Origin: an uncultured Oscillospiraceae bacterium
Lineage (GTDB): Bacteria; Bacillota; Clostridia; Oscillospirales; Oscillospiraceae
Assembly: GCA_934659415.1 (NCBI GenBank)
Contig: CAKUHW010000105.1
Location: 1-5,150, forward strand
Direction: 5' to 3'
DNA length: 5,150 nt
The translations under genes and the position numbers were made by a program. The notes beneath the pieces are model-generated. The model was not told the DNA's origin and made no database searches. It worked only from the letters and a program-made list of their open reading frames with translations. This document shows positions 1 through 4,886 of the stretch, piece after piece; within the stretch, counting starts at the first letter, position 1; the number at the start of each line of letters is the position of its first letter.

Positions 1-1
1 C

Positions 2-454
2 TACAAGACCCGCTTCGGCCTGCGCCTCATGGCCTGCGGCGAGCATCCCCAGGCGGCGGACTCCGTGGGTATCAATGTGTATAAGATGCGCTGGGCCGGC
101 GTGCTGATCTCCGGACTGCTCGGCGGCCTCGGCGGTATCTGCTATATTCTGGCCGGCGTGTCCGAGTGGCGCTTTGAGTACGGGGTGGCAGGCTTTGGCT
201 TCCTGGCTCTGGCGGTTATGATCTTCGGCCAGTGGAAGCCCACCAGAATTGCCTTGGCAGCGCTGCTGTTTGGCCTGTTCCGCGCACTGTCCAATGTATA
301 TGTGGGCTTTGATTTCCTGGTGCGTCTAAAGCTGCCCAGCGGTATTTACAATATGCTGCCCTATATTATTTCCCTGGTGGTGCTGGCGTTTACTTCGAAG
401 AAATCCAGAGCACCCAAGGCGGAAGGCGTTCCCTATGATAAGGGCCAGCGCTGA
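2..454 (+). CDS. ABC transporter permease, nucleoside/simple-sugar type (BPD_transp_2 family), C-terminal part
   Basis: This is the 3' end of a gene that begins left of the window; 150 residues are readable before the TGA stop at 452-454. The open frame continues to the left edge, so the ATG at 29 is internal and not the start. The segment FGLRLMACGEHPQAADSVG, followed by INVYKMRWAGV and a Gly-rich LGGLGG, is the characteristic cytoplasmic loop and following helix of the second permease of Bmp/NupQ (YufQ)-type importers. Four hydrophobic segments follow: around WAGVLISGLLGG, FGFLALAVMIFG, IALAALLFGLF and PYIISLVVLAF. The tail is short and basic. By family knowledge such permeases pair with a sister permease, a double ATPase and a lipoprotein, and import nucleosides. 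The exact substrate is inference. It is probably the last gene of its operon, because the next gene has a different role and no clear terminator separates them. Confidence 0.88.
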   Translation, partial: YKTRFGLRLMACGEHPQAADSVGINVYKMRWAGVLISGLLGGLGGICYILAGVSEWRFEYGVAGFGFLALAVMIFGQWKPTRIALAALLFGLFRALSNVYVGFDFLVRLKLPSGIYNMLPYIISLVVLAFTSKKSRAPKAEGVPYDKGQR

Positions 455-555
455 CAGGCAGCTGCTGCTTTGAAATAGATCATAGCATATCCGATGGGAT
501 CGATAAGGATGGATGAGAGCATCCTGCGAAACTCACTGGAATGGGGGGAACCGGT
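455..555 (+). other. Intergenic leader between permease and Spo0A-like gene
   Basis: About 100 bases with no gene. A small hairpin is possible at 506-525 (AGGATG with CATCCT, 8-base loop; the overlapping GGATG 511-515 with CATCC 520-524 is an alternative register). It sits in what would be the leader of the Spo0A-like gene. I see no convincing sigma-A promoter and no clear terminator, so read-through from the permease operon is possible. Confidence 0.3.
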
Positions 556-999
556 ATGGACGATAGTTTGACCGCCGCGGAACGCGTAGTGCGTTCGCTT
601 GGGCTGTACAAGCGCTCTGCCGCAGGGCGGTATCTGATCCTGGCGGTCGCCCTGGCCCGGATGGATGAAACATTGCTGCACCATGTGACGAAGGGTCTGT
701 ATATCGACGTAGCCAGGGCGTGCGGACCGGGCGTCACATGGAAGACGGTGGAGCGGGGCCTGCGCGTAGCACGGGATGCGATCTGGGATACCGAAAACCG
801 GGAGCAGCTGGAGGAACTGGTGGGGTACCGGATCAGAAAGCGCCCTTCGGCGGGTGAGCTGGTAGAGGCAATCTGTTTTGGTATGGAGACCCGGGATCCC
901 CGCCGGGCGTTTGAGCTTCCCTGGTGTGGTCTGCCGAAGCTTGACGGGGACTGGCTGGAGACGGACGAGAACGAAACGGAACCCCCTAAGGCGCAGTAA
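556..999 (+). CDS. Orphan Spo0A C-terminal-type DNA-binding protein (no receiver domain)
   Basis: A protein of 147 residues resembling the effector domain of the sporulation master regulator Spo0A. Residues about 15-115 match its helical layout: a first helix (RYLILAVALARMDETLLHHV), then the segment TKGLYIDVARACG (the place of VTKVLYPDIAKKY in Spo0A). Next comes the recognition-helix signature TVERGLRVARDAIWD at residues 64-78 (VERAIRHAIEVAW in Spo0A), and then ELVGYRIRKRPSAGELVEAI. The phosphoacceptor receiver domain is absent; only about 15 residues precede the match. The last 30 residues are Trp/acid-rich and not recognised. I prefer the ATG at 556 because a purine-rich GGGGGGAA at 543-550 sits just upstream; the in-frame ATG at 541 lies against that sequence and adds only five residues. 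A role as a DNA-binding regulator that does not need phosphorylation is inferred. The homology is fairly secure, the target genes unknown. Confidence 0.8.
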   Translation: MDDSLTAAERVVRSLGLYKRSAAGRYLILAVALARMDETLLHHVTKGLYIDVARACGPGVTWKTVERGLRVARDAIWDTENREQLEELVGYRIRKRPSAGELVEAICFGMETRDPRRAFELPWCGLPKLDGDWLETDENETEPPKAQ

Positions 1000-1035
1000 G
1001 GATACTTTCCCGGGCGAGATTCAGGGATGAAAGAG

Positions 1036-1080
1036 AAGCAGCGGATACCGATGAGAACATCGGTATCCGCTGCTTTCTTA
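1036..1080. terminator. Strong, probably bidirectional rho-independent terminator
   Basis: An 18-bp perfect inverted repeat (1036-1053 and 1058-1075) encloses a 4-base loop, AGAA. The right arm runs into TTCTT on the plus strand. The left arm is preceded by AAGAG, giving CTCTT after the hairpin on the minus strand. It lies 36 bp after the stop of the Spo0A-like gene and between two convergent genes, so it can end transcripts from both sides. Confidence 0.9.
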
Positions 1081-1215
1081 AACCGTCTGATTTGCGACGA
1101 CTGACCAAGGCACACGCGCCTGCGGGTCAGACCGAACCGTCGTCCGCTGCGTGCTCTCGCTCGACTGACGCTTACACCGTCGCACGCTGCCGCATGGGGA
1201 AAAGAGGGGCGCTGC
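1081..1215. repeat. Gene-free, G+C-rich stretch with internal short repeats
   Basis: I see no supportable gene here. The DNA contains a 15-bp direct repeat with 13 matches (1136-1150 and 1176-1190, consensus ACCGTCG-NN-CGCTGC) at a 40-bp period. The octamer CGACTGAC occurs twice (1098-1105, 1162-1169). Inverted pairs include CTGACC/GGTCAG (1101-1106, 1125-1130), TGCGACG/CGTCGCA (1093-1099, 1178-1184) and a 9-bp pair with one mismatch (1146-1154, 1182-1190). This pattern would fit an intergenic repeat family capable of folding, but copies elsewhere in the genome cannot be checked here. Confidence 0.35.
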
Positions 1216-2025
1216 TCAGTGCTTCCCCGCTTTGCGGGCTGCGCGGCGCTTTTCCAACTCCTCCCGGGCCAGATCCGCGGCGGCGCGCAGGTCCTCCATG
1301 CGGATCTTGTAGCGGGGGCTGAAATGCATTCCGGTATAGTGCTTACGGTAGCGCCGGCTGTACTTTTCCAGGTGAGCCAGGCTGTCCTGGAAGCGCTGGC
1401 GCAGCGCGGCGGCACTGTTTTCCCGGCGGCTGTCCAACTCGGCCTTGCCGAGAGAGAGCTGAAGCTGAAGCTCTTCCTTGGCTTTGGTCACGGCCTTGGC
1501 AAACTTGGCCAACAGAGCAAGGCTGCGGATGGTGAAAATTGCGTCAGTCAGGAAGACTGCGGCAAAAATGATGCACAGCGGCAGGACCCAGGACTGCGGA
1601 AGCTTTTCGTAGAGACGCTCCACCAGCGGATGGACCCAGAAGAGAATGATATAGGAGAGAACACCCCAGAGCAGCGCCATCCAGAGGCAGACTCTGCCGT
1701 TCAGATTGAAGCGGTAACGGCTATAATCCCAGTATTTCACATGGGTCGTGACCTCCAGAAGCCAGCCGACGAAATACTCCCACGCGGTCATGACCACTGT
1801 GGCCACAAGGTAAAACAGCAAAATGTTTTGCTTCAGCGGTGTGAAAAACAGGACCATCAGCGTGGCGCCGAAGCCGTAAATAGGGCAGACCGGCCCATAG
1901 AGAAAGCCGCGCGGTACGATGCGCTTGGCGGGGACGGAGCAATATATTGTTTCGCAGACCCACCCCAAAAAGGAATAGAGGCAAAAATAGAGAAACAGCT
2001 GAGTGACAGGGTATCCAAATATCAT
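1216..2025 (-). CDS. CmpB-type membrane protein (PF06541, putative ABC-transporter type IV / DUF1113 family)
   Basis: A 269-residue membrane protein. Five hydrophobic segments are visible at about residues 8-25, 42-62, 67-88, 112-130 and 147-172. Family hallmarks are the N-terminal FLGWVCETIYCSV, the GFLYGPVCPIYGFGA segment at 41-55, the WEYFVGWLLE segment at 82-91, and YWDYSRYRFNLNGRVCL at 98-113. The last 95 residues (175-269) are highly charged, rich in Lys, Arg, Glu and Leu, and probably a cytoplasmic helical tail. The family is annotated as a putative ABC-transporter subunit, but no ATPase lies nearby, so transport is unproven. The start ATG at 2023-2025 overlaps the stop of the DUF4364 gene (ATGA) and has GGAGG at 2033-2037, 7 nt upstream. 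The two genes are therefore co-transcribed and probably translationally coupled. Transcription should stop at the 1036-1080 hairpin. Confidence 0.85.
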   Translation of the reverse strand: MIFGYPVTQLFLYFCLYSFLGWVCETIYCSVPAKRIVPRGFLYGPVCPIYGFGATLMVLFFTPLKQNILLFYLVATVVMTAWEYFVGWLLEVTTHVKYWDYSRYRFNLNGRVCLWMALLWGVLSYIILFWVHPLVERLYEKLPQSWVLPLCIIFAAVFLTDAIFTIRSLALLAKFAKAVTKAKEELQLQLSLGKAELDSRRENSAAALRQRFQDSLAHLEKYSRRYRKHYTGMHFSPRYKIRMEDLRAAADLAREELEKRRAARKAGKH

Positions 2026-2588
2026 AGCGCATCCTCCGTTTTTGCATGGCCTTCCGGTTTTGCGGGGTCTTCTGCCAGCAGTACGCCGAGAATGCCGTTA
2101 TAGACCCGATCCGGATGCTCCGTAAAACGCCGGGCAATGTCCTGCCCATCCTTTTGTGAGGCGGCCAGCAGAGAAAGGGCGAACAGACTGCCCTGGTCGT
2201 CGTCCAGCGCCAGGTGAACCATCACGGTACCGGCCCGCATGGGGGTGAGCTCGCTGCGCACCTGCGCCTTGCGCTTCAGGGCGGCATTCAGTGCAGACAG
2301 GCGCTGGTCACAGCGTCTGCGGATCACGGAGGGCAGACTGCTCTCCAGATCGGCACTGTTCCGGCGGCCCTTATCTGTGGCCCAGTAGAAGTCCCCGTTT
2401 TTGCTGGCATGGGCGCTCTCCAGCAGCTCGGATACGCCCTCGGCAAACAGAAAATAGTCTACGCCGTCATCGCACATGACCAGGTCGGTCAAAGTGGCAA
2501 AGTCGATAGGAGCGGCAACATGGGACAGGATGTACAGGGTGAGCATCTTGGTATCCAGCTTGCCGTGAATAAAGCCGGGACCGGGCAT
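2022..2588 (-). CDS. DUF4364 family protein, predicted winged-helix
   Basis: A 188-residue soluble protein of the clostridial DUF4364 family. Residues about 10-75 look like a winged helix: LDTKMLTLYILSHVAAPID, then FATLTDLVM, a helix with YFLFAEGVSELLES, and a wing ending in GDFYWATDKGRR. This is followed by the typical linker SSLPSVIRRRCDQ (84-95). The C-terminal half (about 105-175) predicts alternating beta strands and a helix. No membrane segment or signal peptide is present. By fold it could bind DNA as a transcription regulator, but no function is established to my knowledge. AGGAGGA lies upstream of the ATG (GGAGGA at 2597-2602, 8 nt spacing), and a consensus promoter is at 2622-2650. 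It is the first gene of a two-gene operon with the CmpB-type membrane protein. Confidence 0.82.
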   Translation of the reverse strand: MPGPGFIHGKLDTKMLTLYILSHVAAPIDFATLTDLVMCDDGVDYFLFAEGVSELLESAHASKNGDFYWATDKGRRNSADLESSLPSVIRRRCDQRLSALNAALKRKAQVRSELTPMRAGTVMVHLALDDDQGSLFALSLLAASQKDGQDIARRFTEHPDRVYNGILGVLLAEDPAKPEGHAKTEDAL

Positions 2589-2621
2589 AGCGCATCTCCT
2601 CCTTTTGGGGTCGATGAGGCC

Positions 2622-2650
2622 ATTATACCCGAAAATACGACGGCTTACAA
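2622..2650 (-). promoter_or_regulatory. Sigma-A promoter of the DUF4364-CmpB operon
   Basis: On the minus strand the -35 box TTGTAA (2645-2650) is separated by exactly 17 bp from a perfect -10 box TATAAT (2622-2627). Transcription would start near 2615, giving a leader of about 27 nt that contains the GGAGGA ribosome binding site. It sits immediately after the hairpin that closes the upstream gene set, so it defines an independent transcription unit. Confidence 0.8.
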
Positions 2651-2653
2651 GAG

Positions 2654-2697
2654 AAAATGCGCGCGCTGCCTCACCGAAGCTGCCGGGTGATCAGCGC
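2654..2697 (-). terminator. Likely rho-independent terminator after the SleC-like gene set
   Basis: On the minus strand GCGCTG (2692-2697) pairs with CAGCGC (2663-2668), and inside it TCACC (2686-2690, read on the minus strand) pairs with GGTGA (2671-2675). Small unpaired bases lie between the stems and the loop is about 10 nt. GCGCATTTTCTC follows, giving a short T run at 2654-2657. The hairpin overlaps the last codons of the upstream gene, and the T tract is weak, so confidence is moderate. Its position just ahead of the next promoter supports it. Confidence 0.55.
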
Positions 2698-3174
2698 TTC
2701 GTAGAGGCGCACCAGATAGGTCCAGGCGGCGCGGTCAAGCCGATCGGTGGGCTCCAGCTGGGCGGCGCTGCGGAGCAGGCGGAGATTTTTCTGTGTGCCG
2801 CCGCTGTTCTGACGGTCCAGCGGGCAGGGCTCAAAATTGCTCAGCACGCCGGAGAGCGCATGAAACATGGCCTGGACAGGTAAAAGAATGTCAGAGGTCT
2901 CACCCGGCTCTACCGTGTAAAAGTGTCCCGGATGGACACGGACCGGGGGCGGCGTTCCATGCTGGAGCTGCCGGTCCGTATAGGCTTGGAAGATCGCGTC
3001 CCAGAGCGCCTGATCCACAATACCTGTGACGGGAAGTCCGGTCTCCCGCTGAAACAGCATGACGGCCTCCAGGGTGGCTTCGTCGAATTCTCCGGATTCC
3101 GACAGGCCGGGAAGCACAGGCATGCTGTGTGCGATCTGGTTGAGCATATGCTGCAGACTTTGCACCGGGTTCAT
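2671..3174 (-). CDS. Peptidoglycan-binding-domain protein (third gene of SleC-like set)
   Basis: A 167-residue protein. Residues 3-66 form a PG_binding_1 (PF01471) domain: VQSLQHMLNQI, then GEFDEATLEAVMLFQRETGLP and VTGIVDQALWDAIFQAY. Residues about 95-160 look like a second, degenerate copy (LPVQAMFHALSGV, then LDRAAWTYLVRLYE) lacking the usual Gly-Phe-Gly turn. A 25-residue Pro/His-rich linker separates them. There is no signal peptide and no catalytic domain. The expected role, by family, is attachment to cell wall or spore cortex peptidoglycan. The ATG at 3172-3174 lies 2 bp after the stop of the upstream gene and its AAGGAGG (3181-3187) is inside that gene's last codons, so translation is probably coupled. 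The first domain starts at its V-x-x-LQ motif, while the usual preceding GS-containing segment is the tail of the upstream protein, which suggests gene fission. Confidence 0.78.
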   Translation of the reverse strand: MNPVQSLQHMLNQIAHSMPVLPGLSESGEFDEATLEAVMLFQRETGLPVTGIVDQALWDAIFQAYTDRQLQHGTPPPVRVHPGHFYTVEPGETSDILLPVQAMFHALSGVLSNFEPCPLDRQNSGGTQKNLRLLRSAAQLEPTDRLDRAAWTYLVRLYEALITRQLR

Positions 3175-3176
3175 AG

Positions 3177-4364
3177 TTATCCTCCTTGATCAGAGCTTCC
3201 TAGGGTCAGGTCACGGCCCGGGAATTGGCCGGACAGAATTGCATTCTCAATATCGGCCGGGGTGGTGGGAAGGACCTGTGTGCGTCCCAGTGCGGCCACG
3301 GCGGTCAGGTATTCCTCATAAAGACGGAGGGAGGTCTCCTCATCTGAGACACCGGTTACAGGCAGGTCAAAGACACGCTGGGCATCCATAACGGCCTGGC
3401 GGGTGAGCGGACCGAACACGCCGTCGATCGCCACCGCGGGAATCCCGTAGCCGGCCTGGCTGAGTATGGTGAGAAAGTACTGCAGCGCAGTGACCAGGTT
3501 TCCGCTGTCTCCCTCCCGGAGACTGCCGTAGGCCGGGGGTTTTACGGCGTAATAGTCCTGCCCCTGGCTGAGCAGCTCGGACAGGCGGTTGAGTCCTATA
3601 TAGAGAAACACCAGTTTGTACCAGGTCCCCTGCCCAACTATGCCGTCCTGTGCCAGATCAAAGGTGCGCTGAAAGGTCCGGACTGCGGTCTCGGTCTGCT
3701 GGTTGAAAAAACCGCTGACAGGGTCGATTCGCGGAATGGCGGGGTAGCTCTCACCGACCCGGTTGAGCATGACCTGGAGCACCGTCACATAATTGCCATA
3801 GCTGCCCCGGCGCAGCGGCGTGCCGGGATAGGACTCGGAAACGTCGCGGATCGGGGCATTGGATACCAGCTCGATATCAGCTCCGTAGTAGTGCTTCAGA
3901 ATATCGAGATAGCTGTAGCCCTGGCGGGCAAGCTCCTCGCTGCCCCACTGGGACAGGCCGCTGCAGGTGCTGGTCGTACCGTTGCAGAAACGGGCGGACA
4001 GGGGCTCCACCGTGTTCTTCCGGCGGATGTAGGTGTTGAACAGCTCATCCACCAGACGGTTCACATTTTCAAAGGTGCTGCGGCCTTTAATAAATTTCTG
4101 GTCGTTCTGGGTGGATCCGGTGATATCGAAGAAATAGCCCCGGCTGCGGTAATATTCGGTGTATACCCGGTTGAGCGCAAAGGATACCTGAGCCAGAATG
4201 TTGGCCCGCAGGGCGGCCTCGTTCCAGGTGGGATAGATCTCGGAGGAGGCCACATTTTTGATGTACTCCGGAAAGCTTACAGTCACATCCTCTGCCCACT
4301 GTCCGGCTGGGCCGGTGTGCACAGTTATGGTCCGCGGGATATAGGGCGTAATGGTGATCGGCAT
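3177..4364 (-). CDS. SleC-like spore cortex-lytic protein: SpoIID-like domain plus two peptidoglycan-binding repeats
   Basis: A 395-residue protein. Residues about 30-165 form a SpoIID/LytB-like domain as found in clostridial SleC, a cortex-cleaving lytic transglycosylase. It contains YIKNVASSEIYPTWNEAALR (34-53), ALNRVYTEYYRSRGY, and CNGTTSTCSGLSQWG (127-141) followed by YLDILKHYYG. Glu42 aligns with the catalytic Glu of SpoIID by position; I infer it is the active residue. Two PG_binding_1 repeats follow at about 187-255 (VTVLQVMLNRV, GFFNQQTETAVRTFQ) and 286-352 (VTALQYFLTIL, GVFGPLTRQAVMDAQ). The C-terminus FPGRDLTLGSS resembles the lead-in to another repeat, SYPGTPLRRGS at 178-188, and then stops. 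No signal peptide is visible. The ATG at 4362-4364 has GGGAGG (4374-4379) 9 nt upstream. Cortex hydrolysis at germination is the likely role. The N-terminal pro-part of SleC is missing here and lies in the preceding gene. Confidence 0.8.
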   Translation of the reverse strand: MPITITPYIPRTITVHTGPAGQWAEDVTVSFPEYIKNVASSEIYPTWNEAALRANILAQVSFALNRVYTEYYRSRGYFFDITGSTQNDQKFIKGRSTFENVNRLVDELFNTYIRRKNTVEPLSARFCNGTTSTCSGLSQWGSEELARQGYSYLDILKHYYGADIELVSNAPIRDVSESYPGTPLRRGSYGNYVTVLQVMLNRVGESYPAIPRIDPVSGFFNQQTETAVRTFQRTFDLAQDGIVGQGTWYKLVFLYIGLNRLSELLSQGQDYYAVKPPAYGSLREGDSGNLVTALQYFLTILSQAGYGIPAVAIDGVFGPLTRQAVMDAQRVFDLPVTGVSDEETSLRLYEEYLTAVAALGRTQVLPTTPADIENAILSGQFPGRDLTLGSSDQGG

Positions 4365-4379
4365 GAGGTCTTACCTCCC
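4365..4379 (-). promoter_or_regulatory. Ribosome binding site of the SleC-like gene inside a small hairpin
   Basis: The 15 bases between the pro-domain gene and the SleC-like gene read GGGAGGTAAGACCTC on the minus strand. The Shine-Dalgarno GGGAGG (4374-4379) directly follows the upstream TAA. GAGGT (4373-4377) can pair with ACCTC (4365-4369) over a 3-base loop. A second in-frame TAA (4371-4373) lies in the loop side. Ribosomes ending at the upstream stop would open the hairpin, so coupled translation is inferred. Confidence 0.5.
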
Positions 4380-4778
4380 TTACAGGGGCTGTGGGGTGAC
4401 CAGGACGGTATCGGCCTGGCGGCCCTCGGCGTCCGTGCGGTCCGAGAGGGGGAGAAGCGGGACGTCCTGAATGGTGGTGATTCCGGGGAAGACCTGCAGC
4501 CGTTCGAAGAGCGCCAGCTGATAGTCCGGGTGTTCCACCAGCAGAGTGTAGGTCGAAAACGGAGCGGTATCGTCCGCGGAGGGCTGAAGGCTGCCGGAGA
4601 GGGCTGGGGCGTACAGCTCTATCGCCGGGGCAACGCCGCTCTGATCGGTGAAGCGGACGGCGGCCAGATGCTGGCTGCCGTCCGGCTGCGGCGCGGTTAC
4701 GATGGCCGTGACGCCCGGAATTGGCAGCCGGGCCTGAGAGAGATACACGCGGATGATCAGCTCGCCGGTCTGCGGCAT
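4380..4778 (-). CDS. SleC pro-domain-like protein, carboxypeptidase-regulatory-like beta-sandwich
   Basis: A 132-residue protein with no signal peptide and no membrane segment. GELIIRVYLSQARLPIPGVT (5-24) is the first strand pair of a carboxypeptidase-regulatory-like fold. It is followed by VRFTDQSGVAPAIELYAPAL (41-60), then PFSTYTLLVEHPDYQLALFE and LQVFPGITTIQDVPLLPL (94-111). From memory, this order (D-x-SG turn, Tyr-x-(L/V), VQVF, Q-(D/N)-V) matches the N-terminal prepro-part of clostridial SleC, which keeps that enzyme inactive until the Csp protease removes it. Here the domain is a separate gene, in the same frame as the SleC-like gene but divided by two stop codons. The start ATG (4776-4778) has GGGGG at 4787-4791, 8 nt upstream. 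A role as chaperone, inhibitor or anchor of the downstream enzyme is inference. It may also be a stand-alone spore protein. Confidence 0.7.
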   Translation of the reverse strand: MPQTGELIIRVYLSQARLPIPGVTAIVTAPQPDGSQHLAAVRFTDQSGVAPAIELYAPALSGSLQPSADDTAPFSTYTLLVEHPDYQLALFERLQVFPGITTIQDVPLLPLSDRTDAEGRQADTVLVTPQPL

Positions 4779-4799
4779 GGAACATACCCCCTGAAAATG

Positions 4800-4820
4800 A
4801 TTGTTAAAAAGTTTGACAAT
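4800..4820. promoter_or_regulatory. Candidate Rex operator (pseudo-palindrome)
   Basis: The 21 bases contain TTGTTAA (4801-4807) and TTGACAA (4813-4819) in inverted order, with 8 of 10 symmetric positions complementary about 4810. Clostridial Rex sites as I recall them are TTGTTAA-N4-TTAACAA; here the gap is 5 bases and one half carries G for A. It overlaps the rex -35 box, so binding would block rex (autoregulation), and it lies 22 bp ahead of the divergent SleC-like gene set. Confidence 0.4.
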
Positions 4821-4841
4821 TGTGCGGAAATGTTATAAAAT
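4813..4841 (+). promoter_or_regulatory. Sigma-A promoter of rex
   Basis: A perfect -35 box TTGACA (4813-4818) is followed after 17 bp by TAAAAT (4836-4841), a 5 of 6 match to the -10 consensus. An alternative -10, TATAAA at 4834-4839, would leave a 15-bp spacer and is less likely. Transcription would begin near 4848, about 39 nt ahead of the rex start codon. The surrounding DNA is strikingly A+T-rich compared with the genes on either side. Confidence 0.8.
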
Positions 4842-4886
4842 AAAAAACATGATAAACATAAAATCCGAAGAGGAGCGCAGCACAAC

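Noticed and set aside
447..475. Possible terminator after the permease gene (CAGC/GCTG-rich)
   Set aside because: Only 4-5 bp stems with conflicting pairings and no T run of useful length.
480..1415. Long minus-strand open frame (311 residues) opposite the Spo0A-like gene
   Set aside because: Ser/Arg/Pro-rich composition typical of a reverse-strand shadow in G+C-rich DNA; it would run through the terminator hairpin and overlap a recognised gene.
1219..2103. Plus-strand open frame (294 residues) opposite the CmpB-type gene
   Set aside because: Shadow of a clear membrane protein; the composition is Gln/Gly/Ala/Glu-rich without domains.
4380..4382. Stop between pro-domain and enzyme as a simple nonsense mutation or sequencing error
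   Set aside because: Although both genes share a frame, there are two in-frame TAA codons and a well-placed GGGAGG 9 nt ahead of an ATG, which a single error would not create.
3891..4838. Long plus-strand open frame (315 residues) opposite the SleC-like genes
   Set aside because: The opposite strand carries recognisable domains in two genes with good ribosome binding sites; this frame shows no domain and crosses the gene boundary and the rex promoter.
4832..4860. Minus-strand promoter for the SleC-like set (TATAAC at 4832-4837)
   Set aside because: No acceptable -35 box at 16-18 bp, and I could not find a convincing sigma-G, sigma-E or sigma-K pattern either; the promoter of this set remains unassigned.
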